Origin: Spirometra erinaceieuropaei
Lineage: Eukaryota; Platyhelminthes; Cestoda; Diphyllobothriidea; Diphyllobothriidae
Direction of reading: 5' to 3'
NCBI GenBank assembly: GCA_902702965.1
Contig: CACRXP010000642.1
Location: 162,963 to 226,962, forward strand
Length of the DNA stretch: 64,000 nt
Position numbers and translations under genes: made by a program. The notes under the pieces are model-generated. The model was given only the letters and a program-made list of their open reading frames with translations. It was not told the origin of the DNA and made no database searches. Positions 33,737 through 45,724 of this stretch are shown piece by piece; position 1 is the first letter of the stretch, and each line of letters opens with the position of its first letter.

Positions 33737-34007
33737 AGGTAAATCATGTGACTTGTTCATAGATACCATGGACATATGTTAAGTTCTAACTTGTGAGTTT
33801 AACATGACCATTTCAGTCTCCTTCTTATTTGTCGGCATCACACTAACAATATTTGCCACTAGTCGTCAAATAATAACCTGAGGGGCTCTGGATTAATGCC
33901 CAAGGCTCAAAGAGACGACCTTGTTCCTTAATCTGCTCGATGAGTGCCACAACCTCCTAGTTAATGCTCCCGATCACAACCGAAATGGCGACGCGTACGT
34001 AGTTTAC

Positions 34008-34035
34008 TAATAATAATAATAATAATAATAATAAT
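34008..34035. repeat. (AAT)n microsatellite
   Basis: About nine perfect TAA/AAT triplets. Confidence 0.95.
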
Positions 34036-34259
34036 TTTTGTCAAGAGCCGTGGAGGTTCTTTCATAGGATGTTCTAGTACTTAACAAAAGGCGTTAAGAT
34101 GCAGATGTCGAACGTCAGAATATCCATATCCGGGGTTAGGCTTGGCTGACTGGTAACGGGTAATAGGCCAGAAATGGCCATTTTGGCCTTCCTTCAGTCT
34201 GTCAGTATCCCATTAAAAGCACATTATATTTGGGCCAAACCAGCGCTAATTTCTTTCCT

Positions 34260-34583
34260 GGCTTCATCGTGAAAAATGTAAAGTACACAGAGATCCGTCA
34301 ACGACGTGTAGTATTTGAGCAGTTTTTAAAGAGGTTACTTCTCACAAAACGTTATCTTACTAATTAAGGGTATAATCGTTACTGACTTCCGTTGCCGACG
34401 TTCATTTTATTCGACGATGAAGTTTCATGTTTATTTAAATCAGAAGAAGAAGAACATGCAACAACTGAACAACTGAAGAAGATTTTGGCCTGGCGTTTTG
34501 GAATCTCACTCGAACGCATATTCAAAAACGACAGCAGATACCGGAAGTGGATGCACGTAGTCTGGAATACATATGGTGCGTAG
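34260..34583 (+). CDS. Block H, copy 2: unrecognised exon
   Basis: Homologous to 18066-18386 (minus) and 60.6-60.96 kb (minus). The open part at 34392-34583 reads PTFILFDDEVSCLFKSEEEE, then LKKILAWRFGISLERIFKND and WMHVVWNTYG, followed at once by a donor-like GTGCGT. Upstream, 34270-34350 reads VKYTEIRQRRVVFEQFLKRL before stops, so the two parts may be separated by a short intron. The acidic run and amphipathic segment look like real protein. Confidence 0.4.
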
Positions 34584-34649
34584 CTCCTGAGAGGGCATAC
34601 ACGTAGTTTAATTAACAACTATCGTGATCACCGCTGGGGTCATAATAAA

Positions 34650-35195
34650 GGCGATAATGCATTGTCAGTCTGCGTCCAGAGTCGTTAATTCTCGCGTGTC
34701 CATCACGCGCGTTGGGTGTTGGGGTTATGATTATTCAACAATTTAGCCCTTTGTCGACAGGATAGTTGAGCACCCGCGCTCTCCCACCTGACGGATCCCC
34801 CCCCCGCCTTAGGGAATGGCTCAGCAGTGCATATGATGCCCGGAGGTCATTGCGCTTGATGATGAATTGCAGGCCTCAGAACTATGAATGGAGCACTTCG
34901 TAACACACGCGGTTGTCAGCTCTCGTGATGATCTCGACGATTTCGGACCGTGCCTGAAACGATCTGTTCTGAATGATTTACTCCAAATTTGCGCATTAAT
35001 CTTTTCGAAAATTAATAAAATGTAAGTTGAAGCTGGAGTGTATGTACCACCAACACATACGCAATGCTAGAGGAAGCCCTTATGAGCCGACCCCTTGCAA
35101 ATGCGTCAGGCAGCGGCAAAAGATTGGCGAAACGTTCGCGCCTGGGCTTTAAGCAACTAGCCGTGTTGTAAGTACGGTAAATAATTACATAATAG
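34650..35195. other. Gene-free stretch
   Basis: No coding region recognised. It contains a C-rich run (GGATCCCCCCCCC) near 34.8 kb. On the minus strand a frame (35012-35371) is open but continues out of the block G remnant in another frame. Confidence 0.35.
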
Positions 35196-35199
35196 TGCA

Positions 35200-35410
35200 C
35201 ACCATTGCAAGTATTGGAAAAAGCAAAACTTGTGGACAAGAAACAGCTACTTCCGTCGTTAACGTGTAAGTTCCTGGAGGATACAAACCACCGTATGCCG
35301 TGGATAGAGTTAAAGCTAGAAATAGCCATTTCTCGGTCCCTGTATGTGCCCACAAGTTGCATAGAAACCACCAGAGCTCCTGATTTAAGCTCCGTTCTCT
35401 GTCGTCCGGC
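35200..35410 (-). pseudogene. Exon G copy in unit U2 (broken)
   Basis: Aligns with exon G at 52225-52625 and the copy at 8350-8720. It starts after GTGCTTATAG, the same acceptor position as in the other copies. The frame closes early (GGAGCTTAA), although downstream text such as AAGTTTTGCTTTTTC is clearly shared. The flanking 35.42-35.70 kb also aligns with 52.64-52.95 kb. Confidence 0.55.
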
Positions 35411-35744
35411 CTATAAGCACGCTGATGCATTTTCTAACTTGCAATGTTCACATTGTGTAATATCAACAAGGATTCATAAGCACGTACTTTTTCATATAAA
35501 GCGATTTCTTATTAATGTAACACAGATACATCTTCTGTCATACAAAGTGATGAAAAAAAATGCATTATTAGTTGGGTGCATGTAAAAAACCGCAGCATAA
35601 AATGTTAAAGAATTCCACAACCTTCCGATGTAGGTGCATTTCCGCCAGTTAATACGTGCTTCTAAATTACTCGTGCAATCAGGAGAAGCATATTGACATC
35701 ATGTTGCCTCCAGAGCTACAGCAAATGCTATAAGCAAAGTTTGT

Positions 35745-35998
35745 TTATTTTTCACAAAAGTTCCACAGCATAAATTTGAAAATTCCAAACGTCTCCTTGG
35801 TTGTTGGTACTTTCCAACAGCCGTCAAACCATTGTGACCAACATCGCGTCCTCCCCAGCACAGTGGCGTTGGGCGGCATTCTATCAAATACGTGCACTTG
35901 ATAATTATTGCACCCAGATATCAACATCGTACAAGATGAATTAGTGGGTTTTGATTGCCGCAGTACCTTGTTTTTTAACCAAATGCCATTAATATCCA
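35745..35998 (-). CDS. Candidate exon I of the gene divergent from A/B (unit U2)
   Basis: An open frame of about 84 codons following a plausible acceptor (TTATATTATTGCACAG), reading SSCTMLISGCNNYQVHVFDR, then TRCWSQWFDGCWKVPTTKET. It is rich in Cys and Trp. The region from LISGCNN to WFDGC aligns with a decayed copy at 54.40-54.56 kb on the same strand relative to exon G. It lies upstream of exon G on the minus strand in both U2 and U3, so I and G are probably exons of one gene. The donor is uncertain (possibly at GAAA/GTACC). The family is unknown. Confidence 0.4.
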
Positions 35999-36339
35999 CT
36001 GTGCAATAATATAATTGCTATTACTTTCATACAGTTCACGTGATAATTCTAGATAATAATAGTCAGGGTCGTTAGCTATAGCCTCCGGTTTTTCATCCTT
36101 ATATGAACTCCTTTACAAGTTCGGCTAACATGACAGCCTTAAGGACGTTACCGCCTTAATAAAACAGAGATTGACTGTCTAAATAACCTGTTTGTTAGTC
36201 AAATTGTTACCTCTTCTTCCTCGCCCTTTCCTCCTTCGCCAAAATTTGGAAGAATCTTTTGCGTCTTACTGGCCATCGCAACATACTCGCACATGTGGAT
36301 GCTGATTTAGACCCCTTAAATTAGAATTTTATCTTTAGT

Positions 36340-37800
36340 CACAATGACTCCCACCTTCCCTCAGATGACGTTTCCCTATCACCATGTGCCTTCCAACCCA
36401 AGTCTGTGGCAACAGTAGAGAAAAACCTCAAAAAGGTTCTTGGATCAACAGCTGCCGGACCAGATTGTGTCTCGCCTTTTCGTCTTAAATCTTGTTGTTC
36501 TCAGATAGCCCCCATTTTAACGCACCCTATTAACATGTCTTTCATGGTATCCAAGATTTCCTACGCCTCGCGTACAGTGAGAATCAATCTTATCCATAAA
36601 AAGACCGCTAATTTTGACCTTAAATCTTTGCGGCCAATTACCTGCTCTTTCGCACTACAAATGCTTGCTGAGAGAGTTGTCGTAGATATTATAATGCCTT
36701 TTTCTCCAGCTTTCCCGACCCTTTGCAGTTTGCTGTTGCTGTTCTGGTCCACTCTGCTCTAAACAAATTAGACAAGGGTTGCCGCGAGTGCGCATGTGCT
36801 TTTCGTGACTACTCATACGCCTCCAATACTGTTCAGCGCACTCGTCTTACCAAAACATCTGCGTGTGGCTCTCCACGATGGGTCGTCTCTTGGCTCAGCG
36901 ATTATTTTACTTCCCGCACTCGATTCGCCATATCTGGCAGGCGGAAATCTATGATCCTTCCCAGTGACTTCGGAGTTGTTCAAGGCTCCATTCTATCCTC
37001 CCACCGTTTCTCCCTCCGCACCGCTGATCTACGATCCCCTAACAAAAGACTTTTGGCTAAGTGTGCTGATAATGTGGTTTTTAAACACCATCTCACATGC
37101 CAGACACACCTCCAGTCTCTAAAGGATGGTCGAAACAGTGTCATAGTATGGTCGGAGGAAAATGGCCTCCTAATGAACAACCAAAAATTATTTTAGTGTA
37201 TTTTCCGATTGCGGCCCTCTCCTAGCCCTGACTCCTCTGACATCCTTCCCAACGAGGTATCCTCTTTCAGCTACCTTGGCGTTACGTTGTCCTCAAATCA
37301 TCCATTTTCCCTCCATAGTGAGTCCCTATTTTCTAACGTTCGTAAACTCTCTTATTACTTTCGTCGTTTACGTTCCTACCACACACCTCAACCCTTCGTG
37401 TGGCAATTCGCCGATGCCTGCATTCTTCCTATTATTCTATATTGCTCTCCTGTCATTTTTTCCTGCTTTGCTCTAAAAGATCTTTTAATTTTCAAATGAG
37501 TCCTCAGAATGGCCTCTTCTGCCGCAGGTGTTCCTTATCTTTTATAGTCGATATTATTGTACAACGACAGTTGAATACGGTCAAGCAATTTGCTGATCGG
37601 ATTATAGATGACGTTTCCTATCTCCTGAATTGCGATCATAATTCTGCGAAGTCTTCCTGCACGACGCGCCGCGAATTCCTACTTATGTCTTGTCACACAT
37701 CGGTTTTTCGAGCTTCTGTATTGCCATTCCTGGCGTGCTATCTTACCTGTGAAGATACAGAAATACAGAAGCTTAGGCTTGAAATATACTCATAATAATC
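36340..37800 (+). pseudogene. Reverse transcriptase of a second non-LTR lineage, broken
   Basis: Pieces: 36340-36762 (VEKNLKKVLGSTAAGPDCVS, IHKKTANFDLKSLRPITCSF), 36723-37196 (RWVVSWLSDYFTSRTRFAIS, DFGVVQGSILSSHRFS, LLAKCADNVVFKHH for the YADD box, VWSEENGLLMN) and 37209-37795 (FSYLGVTLSSNHPF, VRKLSYYFRRLRSY). Motifs are those of non-LTR RT but differ from the CR1-like copies elsewhere in the window. Frameshifts and a stop break the frame, and the catalytic box reads CADN. It sits inside unit U2 between G and B. Confidence 0.8.
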
Positions 37801-38599
37801 GTTCCTTTTGTGTAAGGCGTTTTGACTCCGGAATAATCTATTGACGCATTTACTGCCCAAAGTGAATGGAGCCAAATTTTTACTGAACATTTTGAATTTA
37901 TGATTTTAACTTAAAGCGAATTCCTATTTCTCTGGTATATAGGATACACAGAACCATAAGTGGAAATAGTAAGAGCGAGTGTTTACTGAGAGCATCTGGC
38001 TCATCAACCAGCCACAATATCTACACATTTAGGATTGCTGATAGAAGCGAACAGGCGAGTCCCAGGTAGCAGTTCAGAAGATGAAGATGCGACCACTGGG
38101 ACTAGGATTAAAACACGTAAGCTGATTGGCTGGCGTAATCGAATAAATGCAGGTCTGCAATTATCAGTTTAATTAAATACGCAAACAGGATATCCGAAAA
38201 ACAAAATGACAAAATTTGTTATGCTGACATTATTTATTCCAAGTGCACTTGCTCGCAGAGGTTAGAACCAGCCGTTGCATGCTACAAGCATTTATTGTGA
38301 AAATAGTCAACCAAATGGAAGTAGGTTAGCATAGTTTAGAGAACAGCAAGCCAAATTTTACTCTCCTTGATTTACTCACAAGAAACGAAGAACAAGTTCG
38401 TTTTACTTCCAGTTTGCGCAACCATTATAACTTGGCAAAAGTGGCACTTAGGGTCAGAAACGCGTTCAGGTCCCAGAAGAAGTTGAAAACTTGCGTAGCT
38501 TTTACTTTGTCTTATTATATCATAGATCTTGATTGAAGTGCAATAAATATAGTTTGTAGTCTTAGGCGCCTTCAGGTTCTGTTAATATAGTATTTCTAG
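37800..38599 (+). other. Upstream intron sequence of U2
   Basis: 38.16-38.60 kb aligns with 56.25-56.67 kb and with the minus strand of 5.35-5.75 kb and 45.98-46.40 kb (shared runs such as ATTCCAAGTGCACTTGCT and CAGAAACGCGTTCAGGT). No coding exon is intact. Confidence 0.5.
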
Positions 38600-38853
38600 T
38601 TTTTTTATGGAAAGCGCACATGTCCTTAATTTGACAGTCGAACAAGCATGGAGGTGAGGGTCAAAGGACTTTTGACCTTGAAAGTAACAACTCTCCAACA
38701 TCTGATTGGTGGGGGAAAAGATGTGAATTTCGACTGGACATTATCGAAATCGACTCAGTTACGAATAGTGTTTTTATAACGGTGCTAAATGAGGGCCAAC
38801 GTTTTCGGTATAGGGCTCGGTTTTCGGTCATCCAAATTACCATATTACGTACG
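38600..38853 (+). pseudogene. Exon B copy in unit U2 (broken)
   Basis: Same 254-nt length, acceptor (AGTATTTCTAG) and donor position (GTAATT) as the intact copies. It has an in-frame stop near its start (CCTTAATTTGAC) and compensating small indels around the GGTGGGGGA stretch that shift the frame. Recognisable parts are RVKGLLT and the region encoding RARFSV. Confidence 0.7.
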
Positions 38854-39215
38854 GTAATTTTGGATATTGTCAATATTAATGTTCAATGCTTAGCAGTACA
38901 ATGACATGATATCAGCTCAAAGTTTCAAGGAAGTGTAGTGACGTTACAATGAGGACGATCTTATATTACAACAGCTAGTATTAACCCTGTAAGACCGACG
39001 TAGCTATGAATCATATTACAAATGTTTAGCATGCCTTACCGGATAGCAATGTGACGGAGTCATAAGGTTGTCCCCTGTGATACCTTGTAGCGATTTGCCG
39101 AAAATTAACTAGAGAGCACCTGTAAAGGGTAAATGAACTAGTGCATCAAGCTTGTTTCATGGCAGCCGCACACGACAACCTGCGTGAAATCAAGTGACAG
39201 GAATTAGAGAAGTTT

Positions 39216-39640
39216 GTGCAGCCCATTTATGGTAAGCGTGGAGATATCGAGATTATTTCCCTTCTTCGGAGTGTTGACGAAGGCAAACCACAATCGGACA
39301 TTCTGAAGATTCACTTTGGTTTCGGAAGATACATGCGGAACCTGCACAATTATTTGTCTACATCTCTCGATAAATCCCCGATCGAAGCGTCGTTGCTGTG
39401 TACTCTGATCTGCTGCCATGGCCAGAAACCCAACCAGCTAGAGTTTGAAACAAGGTCTGAAAACCACACGAATCCAACGCACGACCTTGAGACACTTTTG
39501 ACAGAGAGCGAACAAAGTCTTGAGTCCACGTTAATCAACTGCTCTTATCATTACCTGAACGGGGGCTGGAAATATAGGGGCTCTTCTGCGGGGTCGCACG
39601 GCGAAATTAAAGCAACAAGTCGGAAATGAATTTACTGGAA
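39216..39640 (+). pseudogene. N-terminal fragment of the intronic PLE fossil in U2
   Basis: A long open frame (137 codons) with NYLSTSLDKSPIEASLLCTL, KPNQLEFETRSENHTNPTHD and the run up to YHYLNGGWKYRG. It aligns with 57.36-57.80 kb and the minus strand of 4.35-4.69 kb. The element is cut at about 39.64 kb; the RT and GIY-YIG parts are deleted. Its openness is probably chance, as nothing of the rest of the element survives. Confidence 0.55.
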
Positions 39641-40018
39641 CCTCGTGAAACTGCCTTTTTAATTTGTAACTTCATTTGGCTGCTAACCTTCGGGCGAATT
39701 GTAAAGTGGTCAATCAGGAAGATGTATCTTAGTATTTAGTCTTCTGCACTAAAAGTAGCATATTCCATGGCTAACATTAAATTAGGCTTACTTAGGTTGA
39801 TTGATTGCTGTACTCACACCTTGACACTCAAATCCACCGAGCCCACTAGACGTTTTGCCGGTAGATTCCCAAGTAAATGAATCAAAGCTGCAATCAAATA
39901 CTCCCTCGTAACTCACCACTGCGGTCAGTTTGAAATGCTGCGCAACTTGTCATTGACAACTTTGTACGTGCTATATGTTAAACAAGTTTTTATTGAATGA
40001 CTCTTCCTTTACTTACAG

Positions 40019-40321
40019 ATACGTTTGGCGTCCATCGCAGGCGGTACATTTCTTGAATTTATTGAATTGCAAGATCTGGACGCGTATATTTTCGTAAAGG
40101 CGAATGATCTAAGGATACAGGCAACAGCCATATACACACATGCTGAGACAAACGTGAGCATGCCTTGTGAAATAACCGAATTTGCATGAGACTGTAGTGT
40201 GGTCAAACCGATGTTAAATGAAGAACAACAAAAGATGGCTGCCCAATATTTAATTAATATGCTTGCTTTGCCATCTTTTAAATTGAAGGGATGTAATCCA
40301 CTATATATACGGCTCAGATAA
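40019..40321 (+). pseudogene. Exon A copy in unit U2 (one stop)
   Basis: Follows an acceptor (CTTTACTTACAG) in phase 0 and ends at TAA at the same place as the intact copies, total length 303 nt. The peptide LQDLDAYIFVKANDLRIQA is well kept, but a TGA interrupts the frame near 40187 (after TEFA). With exon B also broken this is a clear pseudogene. Confidence 0.75.
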
Positions 40322-40349
40322 TTAACGGCATTTAATAATGCCTGGAGTA

Positions 40350-41950
40350 TTTCCGACACAGCACCGCTTTCTCATAGACAGTCAAACTCTTCTACTTCTT
40401 CTAAAAGGTTACAGGGCGAATGTTGTAATTTTACCTTAAAATACCATTGCAATGTATATTTTCATAACTTCCAAGATAAAGCTACACAGCTATTCCATTA
40501 TTTATGCCTGTTAGGTGGCGGATGCACCTCTACCTTCGATTGAATTCGCTGCAGCATGTTCTAAATGAGCAAAGTGTAATGTAATATGCTTCTCATCAGT
40601 GAGTTGATAATGTGATCAGTCTGTTAAATATAGTATGAATGAACTTTAGATGTAGATTACCAGAAGCACAGGATGTTGCATCAAACTGATAGAGGAGACC
40701 TTGCACTTGAGAACATATTGGTAAGGGCATATAAATAGCTAAGTGATACAGGAGAGCGAGTCGCTGGCAGTAATCGATAAATAGGCAATATTATTCAAAT
40801 CAATGTATCAAAAAAGACATGCGGTCAATATTGCCCCCTCGGCACAGAACCGACGATATTATTTCTAATACGCAAACGGCCAAAGAAGACCGCTTTAGAA
40901 GGCAAAGCTGCAAACGCGCTTGGGTTGCTGACCCACGATGACGTTATTTCTTCCGAAATAGCAAATACTTCCCTCCGCCGCAGTTGCAAACTTGGCAGTT
41001 AATACTTGTTAACGGTATTTATCAGATATCGTGGGCAGAATCGTTGGTTCCCTGTGAAAAGCGAGATTGGCTTCCTAACGCAAAGGAAATTGGGCATTCA
41101 AGAGAAAATTAAAACCGCCATATTCATTTAATCCAATTAAATTAAAATGTCCCTCTTCAATTGCAACTTTGAACACCAGACCAAAACACCAAATTCTTTC
41201 TAGATTGTTAATGCCCCGCGTTTATCCTGGTTTTCTCTGAAATTGTATGTAAAATTAGGAGTCTAATTCGTCCATACGACCGAACACTATTTTCTTTTTC
41301 TGAGAAGGACGAATTCCGTGCGTGGATGGAGGAGGAAATTGGCATTTCGATACGAAAAGCTAACCACCCCCACCATACGAATAAATACATATCTCTAGCT
41401 TATAGTTAACAGTCCATACACAATCTCAGCGTCTCTGCATTGCTTTAAACACGGCTTGTCTGTAAGGCTGAGGATATATGCTGATAGATGGCGTTTTTTG
41501 TTACTTAGTAAAATTTACCTTCTGGAAGATATATGAAGCTGTAAAGCAGAGTGTCCATAAGGGAATTCTGTTTGCCATACCTGCTTGGTAGCATGCTGTG
41601 CACTGTCCGCATGTTCTCTATATGTGTTAAGCAGAAGACTACCGAGTCGTTTTCAGAGTATTTCGTATATGTCTGCTAGATTATGAGGTCTGACGTTCTC
41701 GCCAACCTTAATCAGGATTACTTGGCGTTCTGTTACTAATAATAGCAGAGATTGTTTCGTCAGCATCCGAATGATGAGTGTTTCAGAGCTGACTGCGCAG
41801 AATGAAAATAACGCTTGCTTCATTATGCAAAAGTGATCAACAGGTTAGGCAATCATTTGATCTACTGCTGTTTGTTCAGTAGGTGGTTAAGCTCATGAAA
41901 TGTCAACCGAAATTCCAAAATGCGTTTTCGACTTGAAAAGATTTCTTAAG
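40350..41950 (+). other. Tail of unit U2
   Basis: 40.87-41.03 kb aligns with 29.46-29.57 kb of U5 (AGCAAATACTTC, CGCAGTTGCAAA). On the plus strand near 41.25-41.37 kb a short coding-like run RTLFSFSEKDEFRAWMEEE is open but has no clear partner. Otherwise nothing is recognised. Confidence 0.4.
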
Positions 41951-42002
41951 CAGGGTTGTACAACTAATAATGATGCAGCATAATTCTATAGTAATTAATT
42001 TA

Positions 42003-42060
42003 GTTCGCTCGCTGCGTCCCCTGCATTGACAGCCTTTTGCAGGGGACGCGGCGAGCGAAC
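42003..42060. repeat. 23-bp hairpin at the 5' end of a PLE fragment
   Basis: GTTCGCTCGC-T-GCGTCCCCTGCA (42003-42025) is the reverse complement of 42038-42060 with a single mismatch and a 12-nt loop. The right arm belongs to the PLE text that follows, so the left arm looks like an inverted 5' scar. Confidence 0.75.
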
Positions 42061-42760
42061 TTGTCAGACGGCGCTTAACTACCTCTGTCACGAGAGCATT
42101 CCTCGCTGCAAATTTACGCAAAAAACTCTCACATCCTACGTTTGGGAGGTAAAAAGAGACTACCGTTGGAGGCCACATCAATGTGATCTACTCATTCACT
42201 TGCTTCTGCGGAGCGGGATACATCGGCGGTACAACGAGGCGCCTGGTAAAGAGAGTGCATGAATATATGCCCGCCTGGCTAGACAGAAGTCAGACCCGAT
42301 CGGTTTCGAGTTCTATTCTCGCGCATTTAATCGATACCGATCACCGAGTCGACTCCAAGGACGTATTTCAGGTTGTCTATGGAATACCAACAAGTTTCTC
42401 TATAGGCCTACGCCAACGGATACTACCAACGGTCGAGGCAGTGGTTATACGGCTAGCGAATCCGGTTTTATGCTGTCAGAAAACCCTAACACAAGCGCTT
42501 TCGCTGCCGTGGCCAGCGCCAACCTCACGTGATGACGACATGTCGCCTCAAATGCCTAATTACAGTGACGGGTACTCCGTGTACTCAATCCAAGAACATC
42601 GCTCAAACACTCGCTTACCTCCCTCCCCTCGCTCTAAGGACCAAAATCCGCCGACCTCGTCATGCGGGCGGCATGGGGAAGATGAGTGTTAATGACCTAA
42701 TTCCCCTTGAGACACCTATAAACACCGTTGGTTTTGTAAATTTTCATTCCTTTATGTAAC
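42061..42760 (+). pseudogene. PLE GIY-YIG endonuclease of a third kind
   Basis: The frame from about 42170 reads NVIYSFTCFCGAGYIGGTTR, RLVKRVHEYMPAWLD, SSILAHLIDTDHRVD and VEAVVIRLANPVLC. This is the GIY-YIG fold with the first motif and the conserved Arg. It differs from the CSCGQSN type elsewhere. Open for 169 codons from 42183 but 5'-truncated, with no RT. A possible decayed hammerhead lies at 42771-42803 (CTGACGA is present, but the GAAA block is mutated). Confidence 0.8.
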
Positions 42761-42809
42761 TGTATTGGCCTGACGAACAATTACCCAAAAACACGTGTTT
42801 GCCAAAAAG

Positions 42810-44540
42810 AAAGTTGTTAGATAACAACAATTACCGACAGATGCACACCAGCAAGACTCCCTTCTATCACCACTAAAGCCTGTGCGTTAACAAAACATGA
42901 ACGTCTTAGTCTAGAGCATCATTTTATGCGACCCCTGTTTATATTATTGCCCACGTACCTCGAAAACTTTTTGTGTGATTTGCTAATGATTAACTTTTAT
43001 AGGCTGATTGCCAAACTTTAGTGCGTTTACTTTTATAGAAAAACCGCCTCGCAGTCCTTCTGATTGTAGTCAGATCGACAGCAGGACATTGCGAGGTATG
43101 GTGTGTAAACGTGAATAGAATCACACACATAAGTCAGCAGCTCAAAAGACCGCCTGACCACAGTTCAAAGAATAAGCACCGTGGCTTCATAAGTCCAACG
43201 AAATAAGTAACTGATTTGCCTTGCACAAATTTTGTAGCAAATTTGCTATTGAAATGTTAAGCAATCCCAGGAAGGCCCACTTGGGTCCAATCATAAATTA
43301 TTCCGTGTGACGAAGAAGCCCTCCTTGTCTGGGATAGTCTGTTGGACAATGCGTGTCATAGGACCTTACGCGGACCTCATAACATGACATTGAAATGGGC
43401 ACGCTGCCTAAGTAATAAAGTTAGCCCTGCGTAAAATTATACGCTAGGCAAAATACTTCCGTGTCGTAACTGTAGGAAACCTTGGAATAAAACTGAAGCA
43501 TTGCCTTAATTCTGATCCTTGCTCTACCTTAAGCCTTAAAATTGCAGCTAACTCTGACTACCATTTTAACTCTAAACTTGATAATATCTTACATAACCAC
43601 CAACGTTCAATCTTTCCTTGAACCTAATGCTTGGCTTAACCCAAAACCTTACCTGAAATTTAACCCACATTTACTGTAAATTGGCTCAAAACCAATTGTG
43701 TTAGAGGGAGTGCCTGTTTTAGTGTCTTGTTTAAAAGTCCACACAAGTTAGTCCTGCCGAATGAGGACAGCGAAGGCAGAATCAGAGGGACGTTCAGGGA
43801 GTGAGCAGTTCTAACGTCAATTTACATCGGACAATCCAGCAAGCCAAATCAGGCGGGCATAAAAACGCCAGACTTTCGATTTATTATGTAATTAATGCAT
43901 GTGTCTCCTACAACAGGTCGCGCGGGAATTGTGCTGGTCCAGCGCGGGTCTCCGAGTCGAGGTATGCCAGACATTGCTAGGCTGCGAACCCGCAAGAAAT
44001 GTCATGAACAGTAAAGAAGTAGCGCGCCAGGCGCAGGATCTTCGCATCGTGGCCAAACGCAGGTTTTGAAAAGAACAACGATAAATTATATAATGCTGAT
44101 TTTGTCAATCTCGAAAAGAGGAAGGTGAGGAAGGGGTGAGTGCGATTATAACTATAGATTTATTCACGTCAAGTTCACCATCCATAAAGCGGCCATGCTG
44201 GGAAGGACACGGTGGATCGTCGGAAATTACTGTCGACTTTGAGGATTGATCGAATTCTTGACTTGGTCTAGGGAGATAGTGCTAGTCTTACATGGCAGCA
44301 AATGACTAGACATGCATAGACATTTCACATAAAAACAAAAAACAAGTGTCATGGGAGAATTGTCTGATGGGAAAAAAGATAGTATTGACTATTATTTTGT
44401 CGCATGTATTGCAACACAAACAGTACAAATGACTGTTATGAATGACGGAAACATTGGACGACATGCGCATCCAAATAGCCAAATAGATTTGTGTACATTC
44501 ATCAATCATAATAAATGAAATAGGACAACCTGAAAAAGAA
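42810..44540. other. Gene-free stretch
   Basis: No coding region recognised. Exon A of U4 would be expected in 43.6-44.4 kb on the minus strand, but I could not find its motifs, so it was deleted or replaced here. Confidence 0.45.
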
Positions 44541-44549
44541 CACTATCTA

Positions 44550-45400
44550 TTTGGCATTTGAAATAAATGGGTCTACCCAATTTACTGAAACTCAAGCGGA
44601 TTTACTAATCCAAATGGCAATTTGGCGAGCATACGTTTACTTTTGATAACTTCACTTCAGGCCTATGCATTTGTATGGCTAATAAAAGATGCTGCGTTTC
44701 TAGTTTTGAGGAGGACGGTGACTGAAAAACTTAAGTCACAGTCCGCGTCATGGGAAATGTGGGTACCGGAAAAGATAATTATATGCGGGTAGCTTTAAGC
44801 CATGGCAACCGCGGGACCTGTATGAAGATCTCCTGTGGGCATAGAACCGTTTTGCTTAGCCTGATTGCAGCCGCCTCTGCCATAACTAACATGCGCTGTT
44901 CAAATAATATTTGATAGTTCGGTGGAACCTTGTTAGTAAATCGGATAGCCTATCTGGCATCTATACGGTGGTCTGTTTCTGCCGTGCGCGCGAGGAAAGA
45001 TTGGTTAATGTTCCTCATTTGATCTTTTCCTAAGCAGTTTATTAACATATACTTAAGACTTCAGACGCACGCCGCCGAAACCAGCTGAAGGCCTTGTGTG
45101 TTCTAGGACAGTTTTCCTAACTCTACCTAGTTGGGGTTCCGGTCAGGTTAGCAAAACAGAATGCACATCGATGAGGCTTCGAGCGAGGTTTTTTCGAGAG
45201 ATGCAGACGAATAACTGTTTTCGTAACGAAGTGGATCTTCAGGGAGGACGGATTGTGGTTTGCATTCGTGAATACTGAAAAGGAGGAAGTGTGTTTCGAT
45301 TTTTCCACGTTTAAACCAAATGGACTGCCCTTTATGAGGTCCTCGACAGGTGGGCGCGTGTGGTTATTATTTGACACGAGTGGCGACCTAGTTCATATAC
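44550..45400 (-). pseudogene. Intronic PLE fossil in U4
   Basis: Minus-strand remnants include the N-terminal block (45377-45123), then RNINQSFLARTAETDHRIDA and MAEAAAIRLSKTVLCPQEIF, matching the GIY-YIG C-terminal part of the same fossil in U3. The RT part between them is deleted. The 44.58-44.92 kb tail aligns with 2.6-2.9 kb. Confidence 0.65.
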
Positions 45401-45724
45401 TCACCCTTGTACAGGTGCTGTCTAGTTAATTTTCAGTCGCATTGCTCCACGATAGGGAATACTAATTATTTGTAATACGATTTATAGCTCGGTCGATCTG
45501 GCTTAGGTCGTTATAGCCGGTTTGCAATGAAGGCGTTCTCATTGTAACATCGTAAGTTTAACTTGAAACCTTGAGCTAATATGAGGAATGCTTATGTGTA
45601 GTATAAACTGCACGGAAAATGTAACGCACGTAACCGAAGTCAATAGGGTTTTGATTTTGAAAGTGCTAATTTATGTTCACTTTTAAGCATTGCGCATACA
45701 AAATTAAAGATAAGCCAAACTCAT

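Noticed and set aside
34790..34830. C-rich run near 34.80 kb as a regulatory G-quadruplex
   Set aside because: It is a single short homopolymer run, not four spaced G-tracts.
42771..42803. An eighth hammerhead after the PLE at 42.06-42.76 kb
   Set aside because: CTGACGA is present, but the GAAA block reads AAAAA and stem II does not pair, so only a decayed trace could be claimed.
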